This document shows, piece after piece, positions 1 through 8,303 of a stretch of DNA of 64,000 bases. Under the pieces are notes generated by a model. The model worked only from the letters and a program-made list of their open reading frames with translations, was not told the origin of the DNA and searched no databases. Every line of letters begins with the position of its first letter. The stretch's first letter is position 1. A program made the translations under genes and the position numbers. Source of the stretch: Ruegeria_C sp040830705 (lineage in GTDB: Bacteria; Pseudomonadota; Alphaproteobacteria; Rhodobacterales; Rhodobacteraceae); the NCBI GenBank assembly GCA_040830705.1, contig JBFOME010000021.1:62001-126000 (forward strand). The letters run 5' to 3'.

Positions 1-40
1 TCAGCATTGCGGCAACAGCAGTGAGTCCGAGTTTTTTCAT
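1..40 (-). CDS. Secreted sugar-binding protein, N-terminal start only (XylF-like)
   Basis: Only the first 13 codons are inside the window: ATG at 40 reading leftward gives MKKLGLTAVAAML, the positively charged start and hydrophobic core of a signal peptide. A strong ribosome site (GGAGGAGGAA) lies just upstream. It diverges from a ROK repressor and shares with xylulokinase an A/T-rich operator, so a periplasmic D-xylose-binding protein of an ABC importer is the likeliest identity. That identity is inferred from context; the visible residues show only a secretion signal. Confidence 0.6.
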   Translation of the reverse strand, partial: MKKLGLTAVAAML

Positions 41-102
41 GGTGTTCCTCCTCCCTGAGAAATTGCGTGCTGATGGTTTGGCCTCAGCATGATCTCTTTT
101 AG

Positions 103-133
103 CATATTTATTTTTTCTGTCAAAATAAATATG
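103..133. promoter_or_regulatory. Perfect 12-bp inverted repeat, probable XylR (ROK) operator
   Basis: CATATTTATTTT (103-114), 7-base spacer, AAAATAAATATG (122-133). It lies between the divergent binding-protein gene and the ROK regulator, so binding could control both. The core TTTATTTT-N7-AAAATAAA recurs just upstream of xylulokinase at 5716-5738, with a GTC ending both spacers. A/T-rich palindromes are usual for ROK repressors of sugar genes; assignment to this regulator is by position. Confidence 0.8.
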
Positions 134-210
134 ATCGGCTTACACAAAAGAACCTGAACCAGCTTGTCGCGCACCGATACGCGACGCAAGCCAACAGAGG
201 ATATGACGCC

Positions 211-1434
211 ATGAATGCGCCCAGACCGACCCCTGCGGCAGCCGACCAACGAGAGGTCAGCCGGTTGAGAATCCTCGAAGAAATTCGCGCGGCAGACCGA
301 ATCGCACGCATTGATATTGCATCTGCGACGGGGCTCAGCCCGGCAACGGTGACCGCCATAACCGCGGACATGTTGGACGAGGGCCTGATCGAGGAAGTCA
401 GTCAAGATGCCGGTGCCAGCAGCACGAAGGCCAAGCGTGGCAGACCGCGGGTCTTACTGAAGCTCCGGGGCGAGGCACATAGAATCGCGGGACTCAAGGT
501 CTCGCAGAAAAGCATCACCGTATTGCTGGTGGACTTCAGCGGCACAGAGATTGCTCTGCACGAACACGATCTGAGAAAGGCGCGCATGTCGGGCGAGGAA
601 TTGGCCGATGAAATCAAGACAGCGGTTGCCACAGCCTGCGCGCAGGCGGGGGTCGAGAAGCAGAAGCTCTCGGGCATCGCTATCGGTCTGCCGGGCCAGA
701 TCGACGCGCCCAAAGGCTTTGTGCATTGGTCTTCCTCGCTGACCGAGCGCAATGTGCAATTCGGAGAGATTCTCAGCCGCAAACTCTCAAGTCCGGTCTT
801 CATCGACAATGACGCAAATCTTGTAGCGATCGCGGAGCAGTTGTTCGGTGACGGGCAAGGCTATCGCGACTTTCTAGTCGTCACAATTGAACATGGCGTC
901 GGCATGGGAATCGTGCTGGATGGCAAGCTTTATCGCGGCGCGCGCGGCTGCGGGGCTGAATTCGGCCATACCAAGGTGCAGAATGGCGGCGCGCTCTGCC
1001 AATGCGGACAGCGCGGCTGTCTTGAGGCTTATGTTGGCGACTATGCGCTGCTGCGCGAGGCCAATATCCAAACGCTGGGCGACCGGCCACAGACAGTCGC
1101 CGATGTTCTGGCCGCAGCGCGCGAGGGCGACCGGCTGGCGCAGTCGGTGCTGGACCGCGCGGGCGAAATGTTCGCGATGGGCCTGTCCAATCTGATCAAC
1201 ATTTTCGACCCGCAATTGATCGTTCTCTCAGGCGCGCAGATCGCCTTTGACCACCTCTACGAGGACCGTGTTCTGGACAGCGTGAAACGCTCGGTCGTCG
1301 AAATCGACGCGCCATTGCCGGAAATCAAGGTGCATCACTGGGGCGATATGATGTGGGCCAAAGGTGCAGCCGCCTATGGAATCGAACAGGTGTCGGCGCG
1401 CGCTGCACGCGAGGTGGTTAATGCGGCTGACTAG
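211..1434 (+). CDS. xylR: ROK-family transcriptional regulator (XylR-like)
   Basis: 407-residue repressor. Residues about 18-62 form a winged helix-turn-helix (IARIDIASATGLSPATVTAI), followed by a basic linker (KAKRGRPR, about 74-80) and a ROK sugar-kinase-like domain. The ROK zinc site is intact: His253 and Cys263, Cys265 and Cys270 in GHTKVQNGGALCQCGQRGC. AGAGG precedes the ATG at 211. It diverges from a sugar-binding protein gene and lies near xylulokinase, and both of those have the same palindromic operator, so it probably represses xylose uptake and catabolism and is relieved by the sugar. Its 3' end overlaps the next gene by 14 bases. The ligand (xylose) is inferred from context. Confidence 0.85.
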   Translation: MNAPRPTPAAADQREVSRLRILEEIRAADRIARIDIASATGLSPATVTAITADMLDEGLIEEVSQDAGASSTKAKRGRPRVLLKLRGEAHRIAGLKVSQKSITVLLVDFSGTEIALHEHDLRKARMSGEELADEIKTAVATACAQAGVEKQKLSGIAIGLPGQIDAPKGFVHWSSSLTERNVQFGEILSRKLSSPVFIDNDANLVAIAEQLFGDGQGYRDFLVVTIEHGVGMGIVLDGKLYRGARGCGAEFGHTKVQNGGALCQCGQRGCLEAYVGDYALLREANIQTLGDRPQTVADVLAAAREGDRLAQSVLDRAGEMFAMGLSNLINIFDPQLIVLSGAQIAFDHLYEDRVLDSVKRSVVEIDAPLPEIKVHHWGDMMWAKGAAAYGIEQVSARAAREVVNAAD

Positions 1435-2944
1435 GATATCGACGCTGGCGTTGCTGGCGATGCCAGTACACGCCGATCCGCTGGCGCCCAGCTTTGAGCC
1501 GCGCCCAGTACCGGAACACATTTATGACGGCGGCTGGGAGCATTTCGTGGGCGGGGGCGTGGCTGCTTTCGACTGCGACGGGGACGACCTGCCCGAACTC
1601 TACGCGGCTGGCGGCGAAAACCCCGCCCAGCTGATGCGCAATAGGACCAAGGGTCAAGGCGCAGCGCTGCGTTTCGAGGAAGACACGCCAGATAGCCTGT
1701 CGCTAAAGGGTGTAACCGGGGCCTATCCGCTTGAGATTGACGGAGACGGCACGCTTGACCTTGCGATCCTTCGGGTTGGCCCCGATTTGCTGATGCGTGG
1801 GTTAGGCGACTGCGCATTCACTCCATTTGACAACTTGGGGTTTGCCTCGGACGATCACTGGACCACTGCCTTTTCCGCAACCTGGGAACCGGAGCAGAGC
1901 CTGCCGACGCTCGCCTTCGGAACCTATGTCGATCGCAGCAATCCCGACGGCCCGTTCGAGGCTTGCGGTGCCACGCTACTCTATCGCCCGGATGGTGACC
2001 GCTATGGCCCGCCCGAGCGGTTGGTACCGGGGTTCTGCGCGCTCTCGATGCTGTTCTCGGACTGGGGCCGCACCGGGCGCGCCGACCTGCGGATCAGCAA
2101 TGACCGGCATTATTATGTGCGCGGCGGGCAAGAGCAGATGTGGGCGATGGAAGATACGCCGCGGCTTTATGATGAGGCCGAGGGCTGGCTGCCCTACAGC
2201 CTCTGGGGCATGGGCATCGCCTCGCGCGATCTGACCGGCGATGGCTTTCCCGAAGTCTACCTTACCTCCATGGGCGACCAGAAATTCCAGAGCTTCGACC
2301 CGGAATCGGGCGGGCCGGTCTGGCGCGATGCCACCTATGAGCTGGGCACCTCGGCGCATCGGCCGCATCTGGGTGGCGACGGGCGGCCCTCGACCGGCTG
2401 GCACGCAGCGTTTGGCGATGTGAATGCAGACGGTCGCGATGATATATTTGTCGCCAAGGGCAATGTGGAGCAGATGCCCGATGCAGCGATGAAAGACCCC
2501 AATTCACTGCTGCTGCAACAGCCTGACGGGCGCTTCGCGGAAGCTGCCGGAGTGGCCGGGATCGCCTCGATGGACCGTTCGCGCGGTGCGGCGCTGATGG
2601 ATATGAACTTCGACGGCGCTCTGGATCTGGCGGTGGTGAACCGCCGCGCGCCGATGGAGCTATATGAGAACACAGGCGCGCAGGGGAATTGGCTGCTGGT
2701 CGATGTGAACGGCAATGCGCCGAATACGCAAGCGGTTGGAGCCTTTGTGGAACTGCGTAGCCCGCAAGGGACGCGGGTGCAGGAAATCACAGTGGGCGGT
2801 GGCCATGCCAGCGGCAACGCTGGGCCGTTGCATTTCGGTCTGGGTGCGCCAGAAGCAGTTGAGATCAGGGTGATCTGGCCCGATGGATCCAGTTCGGACT
2901 GGCAAAGCGTTGAGGCCAACACACGAATAGCGTTGCGACCCTAG
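1421..2944 (+). CDS. Secreted FG-GAP/VCBS repeat protein with ASPIC/UnbV C-terminal domain (CRTAC1 family)
   Basis: 507 residues from ATG 1421, chosen because MRLTRISTLALLAMPVHA is a clean signal peptide and GAGGTGG precedes it; upstream in-frame ATGs lie deep inside xylR. The body has several calcium-binding-like FG-GAP stretches (FDCDGDDLPELYAAG, LTGDGFPEVYL, DVNADGRDDIFVAKG, DMNFDGALDLAVVN), the loops of a beta-propeller. The last 80 or so residues match ASPIC/UnbV (VGAFVELRSPQG, IRVIWPDGSS). Predicted periplasmic or secreted; function unknown. It overlaps xylR by 14 bases, so is probably co-translated with it, and shares a CTAG (2941-2944) tail to tail with a di-heme peroxidase gene. Confidence 0.8.
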   Translation: MRLTRISTLALLAMPVHADPLAPSFEPRPVPEHIYDGGWEHFVGGGVAAFDCDGDDLPELYAAGGENPAQLMRNRTKGQGAALRFEEDTPDSLSLKGVTGAYPLEIDGDGTLDLAILRVGPDLLMRGLGDCAFTPFDNLGFASDDHWTTAFSATWEPEQSLPTLAFGTYVDRSNPDGPFEACGATLLYRPDGDRYGPPERLVPGFCALSMLFSDWGRTGRADLRISNDRHYYVRGGQEQMWAMEDTPRLYDEAEGWLPYSLWGMGIASRDLTGDGFPEVYLTSMGDQKFQSFDPESGGPVWRDATYELGTSAHRPHLGGDGRPSTGWHAAFGDVNADGRDDIFVAKGNVEQMPDAAMKDPNSLLLQQPDGRFAEAAGVAGIASMDRSRGAALMDMNFDGALDLAVVNRRAPMELYENTGAQGNWLLVDVNGNAPNTQAVGAFVELRSPQGTRVQEITVGGGHASGNAGPLHFGLGAPEAVEIRVIWPDGSSSDWQSVEANTRIALRP

Positions 2945-4251
2945 CGATCCACCGGCAGCCCGCTGGGCACGGTTTCTGGCACTCCGAACCGCTTGGCATC
3001 ATCGGTAAGAGTACCCAGAAAGGCGATCAGGGCAGCGATTTGATCGTCATTCAGCGCTAGCGGCGCAAGATCATTTGCCGACGCAATCCGCGCGGTTTCC
3101 TCTGCATCACTCAGGGCGTGCGTATCATTCGCATTCGCAAGGGCAGGCAAGCGCGCCTGTGCCAGGTCATAGCGCTCCACCCCCCCCAGCGGATCGAGGT
3201 GATGCCGGATCACCGCCTCAAGATCTGCATAGGCACCGTTATGCCCATAAGGAGCAGTCAGCGTCACGTTGCGCAGCGAAGGCGTACGGAACGCATAGGC
3301 ATCCTGCGCTTCACCAGTGACTCGCATCCGACCTTCATCGCGCGCGTGACTTTCGAACCGGGCGGACTTGCCGGGGCCGATCTGTGGCATAGCGATCGCG
3401 TGAAACGCATGATCGGTCTGAAACCAGCCGGAATGGCAAGAGGAGCATCCCGCCTCACCATAGAACAGACCCATGCCGCGTCGGGCTTCGGGCGGCAGAG
3501 CGGCCTCTCCTCGCATGGCCCGGTCGAACAGGCTGTTATCGGCGCGCCATTCGAAGCGGATGAAATCGGCGATCAGGTTGGAGATCAGCGGAAAGCCTTC
3601 CGCCTCGTCTTCGCGCCGCAGGTCCTGCAGCTGCTGGGCGTAGGCGGGAATCGCCTGCACTCGATCGGCCAGTTGCTCCCATGCGCCGCCAGGCTGGCTG
3701 AGAAAACCCAAACGCACGGATTGGCTGATCTCGTTTTCAGAATAGTGCCCCGCCATCTCATCGGCCGAAAGCACTGGAAACATGCTTTGCGCCGACAAGA
3801 CTGAATCGAAGCCCTGAGTCATCTCGCTACCCAGTGGTGTCCTGATTCCGTTGGGCTCTTGCGGGTCAGCCTCCAGCCGTCCGTCGTGGAACATGACCGT
3901 GAACTCTGTCGCACCGAGGTTCCAGAGCGCGGGCGCGTTGCGGGGCAGCCTTTGCTCCGGCGGGTTGTCGGCGTCGACCTGTCGCTCAGGCCCTAACCCC
4001 ACGCCCCCTTCACCCAGCGAAAGCGATACGCCGTCAGACGTGCCGAAACGCGGATGATGGCAGGTCGCGCAAGAGATGTTGCGGTTGCCGGACAGAATCG
4101 GGTCATAGAACAGCAGCTGACCCAGCGCGGCACGCTCAATGTCGGGTTCGACGAACACCGGCGGTGGCCCCAGATCGGGCATCTCGGCCAGCGCCGCGCC
4201 CGTGCTTGCCAGTAGCAGCATGACGGTCAGGTTTTGCACGCGGGCAATCAT
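2941..4251 (-). CDS. Di-heme cytochrome c peroxidase family protein (MauG/MbnH-like)
   Basis: 436 residues with a signal peptide (about 1-22, ending ALA) and two c-type heme sites: CATCH at 61-65 and CSSCH at 269-273. The C-terminal region keeps the family signature FRTPSLRNVTLTAPYGHNG. Members either reduce hydrogen peroxide using cytochrome electrons or, in the MauG/MbnH branch, oxidise residues of a partner protein. The ATG overlaps the xylulokinase stop (ATGA), so the two are translationally coupled. It converges on the ASPIC protein gene with overlapping stops. Which branch it belongs to cannot be decided by eye. Confidence 0.82.
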   Translation of the reverse strand: MIARVQNLTVMLLLASTGAALAEMPDLGPPPVFVEPDIERAALGQLLFYDPILSGNRNISCATCHHPRFGTSDGVSLSLGEGGVGLGPERQVDADNPPEQRLPRNAPALWNLGATEFTVMFHDGRLEADPQEPNGIRTPLGSEMTQGFDSVLSAQSMFPVLSADEMAGHYSENEISQSVRLGFLSQPGGAWEQLADRVQAIPAYAQQLQDLRREDEAEGFPLISNLIADFIRFEWRADNSLFDRAMRGEAALPPEARRGMGLFYGEAGCSSCHSGWFQTDHAFHAIAMPQIGPGKSARFESHARDEGRMRVTGEAQDAYAFRTPSLRNVTLTAPYGHNGAYADLEAVIRHHLDPLGGVERYDLAQARLPALANANDTHALSDAEETARIASANDLAPLALNDDQIAALIAFLGTLTDDAKRFGVPETVPSGLPVDR

Positions 4252-5702
4252 CCCGCAGCCTTACGCAGCGCGGGGTAAAGCGCGCGATAGGTCTGGTAGG
4301 CCTCGTCATAAAGCGCGGCCAGATCCATACGCGGCGCGATGATTTCGGAAATCTCGGGCGGGGTCATGACCTGCCGCGGATCCGCGTCGGTCTCGGCGCA
4401 GATCGCCAGACGGGCAGCACCCAGCGCGGCCCCGAACTCGCCACCCGCTGGCAAAGCCAATGGCAGTCCCAGCGTCGAGGCGAGCGTTTCCAACCAGAAC
4501 CGCGACCGGGTGCCACCGCCCACCGCGAGTATTGTTTCCAGTCGCGCACCTGTTTGGCGCAAAGCCTCAAGACTATCACGCATAGCGAAAGCCACGCCTT
4601 CCATAACCGCGCGGGTCAGCGCGTCGGTGCCCATGCCGATATCGAGCCCCACAAAGGCTGCACGAATGGCGGCATCGTTATGCGGCGTCCGCTCGCCGGA
4701 AAGATAGGGCAGGAAACTCAGCGCTCCGGGCCCCGACGCGCTATCCGGCAGAGCGGCAGCCAGCGTTTCGGGGCTTTGCCCGACGTTGCGCGACAGCCAG
4801 TTCAGGCAATCGGTGGCGGCGAGGATTACGCCCATCTGGTACCAGCGGCCCGGCACCGCGTGGCAGAAGGAATGCAACGCCGTTTCCGGCGCGGGTGCAA
4901 GACTGGCGCGCGCTGCCAGCAATACGCCTGAGGTACCCAGTGAGACAAACCCCGTGCCATCGGCAAAACACCCTGCTCCGCAGGCCGCCGCCGCATTGTC
5001 ACCTCCACCGCCAGCAACGACAACCGGGCCTTCGATGCCCCATTCGGCCGCAAGCGCGCCGCGCAACTGCCCCCCCGCCGCGCTGCCCTCGACCAGATCG
5101 GGCATCTGTTCGCGCCGCATATGGCTGGTGTCGAGCGCCTGCCCGGACCAGTCGCGCACGCCCACATCCAACCAAGAGGTACCGGCACTGTCGGACATAT
5201 CGCTGATATGCTCTCCGGTCAGCCAGAGCCGCAGAAAATCTTTCGGCAGAAGCACCTTGGCGATTTTGGCAAACACCTCCGGCTCATGTTTCTCGACCCA
5301 GAGCAGCTTGGGCGCGGTGAAGCCGGGAAAAACGATATTGCCCGAGCTTTCGCGAATACCTGCCTGCGCATCCAACCAAGCCGCTTGCTCGGCCGAGCGC
5401 GTGTCGTTCCAGAGAATACAGGGGCGCAGAACCGATTCATCTTCCCCCAGCAGCGTCGCGCCATGCATCTGCCCGCTCAGCCCAATACCACGTAAGGCGC
5501 TGATTTCGCCTGGATGACTGGCCGCAAGTGCAGCCATGACTGACTGGCAGGCCGCTATCCAGTCCGCCGGGTCCTGCTCTGACCAGCCGGGGAAGGGATG
5601 TGGGTTGGGATAGGCGGCCTCCGCCGATCCGACCACCTGGCCATCCCCGTCGATCAACAGGCCACGTAGCCCGGATGTGCCCAGATCAAGTCCAAGATAC
5701 AC
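4248..5702 (-). CDS. xylB: Xylulokinase
   Basis: FGGY carbohydrate kinase that phosphorylates D-xylulose. The GTG at 5702 is preferred: it gives 484 residues starting (M)YLGLDLGTSGLRGLL, has GGGAGAA at the right distance, and matches the usual family length. An ATG 30 bases upstream (5732) would translate the operator into an atypical 10-residue leader. Visible motifs: N-terminal phosphate loop DLGTSG, GQMHGATLL, the nucleotide-binding stretch GGGGDNAAAACGAG, VGGGTRSRFWLETLAS and GGEFGAALGAARLA. It precedes and overlaps the di-heme peroxidase gene, and its promoter region carries the XylR-type operator. Confidence 0.93.
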   Translation of the reverse strand: MYLGLDLGTSGLRGLLIDGDGQVVGSAEAAYPNPHPFPGWSEQDPADWIAACQSVMAALAASHPGEISALRGIGLSGQMHGATLLGEDESVLRPCILWNDTRSAEQAAWLDAQAGIRESSGNIVFPGFTAPKLLWVEKHEPEVFAKIAKVLLPKDFLRLWLTGEHISDMSDSAGTSWLDVGVRDWSGQALDTSHMRREQMPDLVEGSAAGGQLRGALAAEWGIEGPVVVAGGGGDNAAAACGAGCFADGTGFVSLGTSGVLLAARASLAPAPETALHSFCHAVPGRWYQMGVILAATDCLNWLSRNVGQSPETLAAALPDSASGPGALSFLPYLSGERTPHNDAAIRAAFVGLDIGMGTDALTRAVMEGVAFAMRDSLEALRQTGARLETILAVGGGTRSRFWLETLASTLGLPLALPAGGEFGAALGAARLAICAETDADPRQVMTPPEISEIIAPRMDLAALYDEAYQTYRALYPALRKAAG

Positions 5703-5715
5703 GGCTTTCTCCCAT

Positions 5716-5738
5716 TTTATTTTTGCGGTCAAAATAAA
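5716..5738. promoter_or_regulatory. Second XylR-type operator, upstream of xylB
   Basis: TTTATTTT (5716-5723), 7-base spacer TGCGGTC, AAAATAAA (5731-5738). The 8-base arms are identical to the core of the repeat at 103-133 with equal spacing. It sits 14-36 bases upstream of the GTG start of xylulokinase, where a bound repressor would block transcription. Confidence 0.8.
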
Positions 5739-5779
5739 TCGAGATACACCTGCCTGTCAACAAATCCCGCGGCTGCAGC

Positions 5780-6358
5780 TCAGTGCTCCAGTTCCTCAGA
5801 CCGGACAATCGGAAAGAACTGACCCGACGACCAGACACCGAACCATCCATCCGAATGCGCACCAAGTTCGACCAGGCGATAGAAGCTTTTGCGGTCGATC
5901 AGCGCGTCAAGATTGGCGCGGATGCGGATATAGGGCGACGGCTCGCCGGTCTCAGCGTCGTGAACGACCCGAATCGGATGCTCCGGCCCGGCGACTGCGC
6001 TGTCCTCGGTCCTGGTAGCGAATTCCAGAAGCTGATCTTCGCCGCTGCCCGTGGCTGTAAAATCCACGGCCACAAACGGCGCGTCATCCACTGTGATGCC
6101 CACCTTTTCCACCGGCGTGACGAGGAAATACTTGTCCTCCTCTTTCTTGAGTACCGATGAAAACAGCCGCACCAGTTCGGGCCGCCCTATGGGCGTGCCC
6201 AGATAGAACCAGGTGCCATCCCGCGCGATGCGCATGTCAAGATCGCCGCAAAAGGGCGGATTCCACAGATGCACCGGCGGTATTCCGCGCTTGCCCGCCG
6301 CGCGAACCGATGCCGCAATGCCATCCGCCGAAGGTGTAACAGCCTTTTGTTCACTCAT
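5780..6358 (-). CDS. DUF1285 family protein
   Basis: About 192 residues from the ATG at 6358 (MSEQKAVTPS); an ATG at 6370 is also possible and neither has a strong ribosome site. The sequence resembles DUF1285 proteins, with conserved blocks PPVHLWNPPFCGDLDMRI, GTWFYLGTPIGRPELVRLF and YIRIRANLDALIDRKSFYRL. No signal peptide or membrane segment, so probably cytoplasmic. It diverges from moxR. The function of this family is not established. Confidence 0.8.
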   Translation of the reverse strand: MSEQKAVTPSADGIAASVRAAGKRGIPPVHLWNPPFCGDLDMRIARDGTWFYLGTPIGRPELVRLFSSVLKKEEDKYFLVTPVEKVGITVDDAPFVAVDFTATGSGEDQLLEFATRTEDSAVAGPEHPIRVVHDAETGEPSPYIRIRANLDALIDRKSFYRLVELGAHSDGWFGVWSSGQFFPIVRSEELEH

Positions 6359-6423
6359 TCGTTTTGCCATTTCAGATGAGAGGGATACACTTAGAACCAT
6401 ATACGTCCATGGAAAGGAATGTC

Positions 6424-7427
<1,004 letters not shown>

Positions 7428-7431
<4 letters not shown>

Positions 7432-8303
7432 CGCCTGCCCTGACCCTCAGGGAACGATCCGAGGCCGAAGCATCGCGCCTGCCGCCGCTTCTGGCGCGGG
7501 CCGAGCATCTGGCAGGTACGGTGCTGCTGGGCGATCACGGCCGCCGCCGCGCAGGTCTGGGTGATGATTTCTGGCAGTACCGCCCGGCGCAGCCCGGCGA
7601 CAGCCGGCGCTTGATCGATCATCGCCGCTCGGCGCGCGGCGATCAGCAGTTTGTGCGCGAGCGCGAATGGCAGATCGCGCAATCGGTGATGCTCTGGGTC
7701 GATCAGGGCGCATCTATGCGGTTCGCGTCGGAAAAGTCCCTGCCAACCAAGGCCGATCGCGCGCGGCTGGTGGGCCTCGCCACCGCGATCCTGCTTGTAC
7801 GCGGCGGCGAACGGGTCGGGCTGACCGGCACCACCCTGCCGCCCCGCCGGGGCAATGCGCAGATCATTCGGCTGGCCGAAGCCTGGGCACAGGATGCCGA
7901 GGCCGACTACCAGCCCCCCGAACACCGCGCCATGATCCCCCATGCCCGCGCTGTGTTTTTGTCGGATTTCCTGGGCGATCTGGATGAGGTGGAACTGGCG
8001 CTGACCAAAGCCGCCGATCGCGGCGTGCGCGGGGTTTTGATGATGACCCTTGATCCCAGCGAAGAGGCGTTCCCATATCAGGGACGTACCATCTTCGAAA
8101 GCGTGGGCGGCACCCTGCGCCACGAAACCCTGAAGGCCGGGGAGTTGAAAGACCGCTATATCGCCCGGCTGGCAGAAAGGAAGGACAGGCTGCTGCATCT
8201 CTGTCAGGCGACCGGATGGCAATTCGGGCTGCATCATTCCGGTGACAGCGCGCAGACCGCGTTGCTTTGGCTCTATCGTGCACTTGACGGGGGCCATCGG
8301 TGA
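7428..8303 (+). CDS. DUF58 domain protein
   Basis: 291 residues from a GTG overlapping the moxR stop (GTGA). The family signature is clear: YRPAQPGDSRRLIDHRRSAR followed by REREWQIAQSVMLWVDQGASM, which begins a von Willebrand A-like fold. No membrane segment. DUF58 proteins are standard partners of MoxR ATPases. The next gene starts inside its stop codon (GTGA), indicating coupled translation. Confidence 0.9.
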
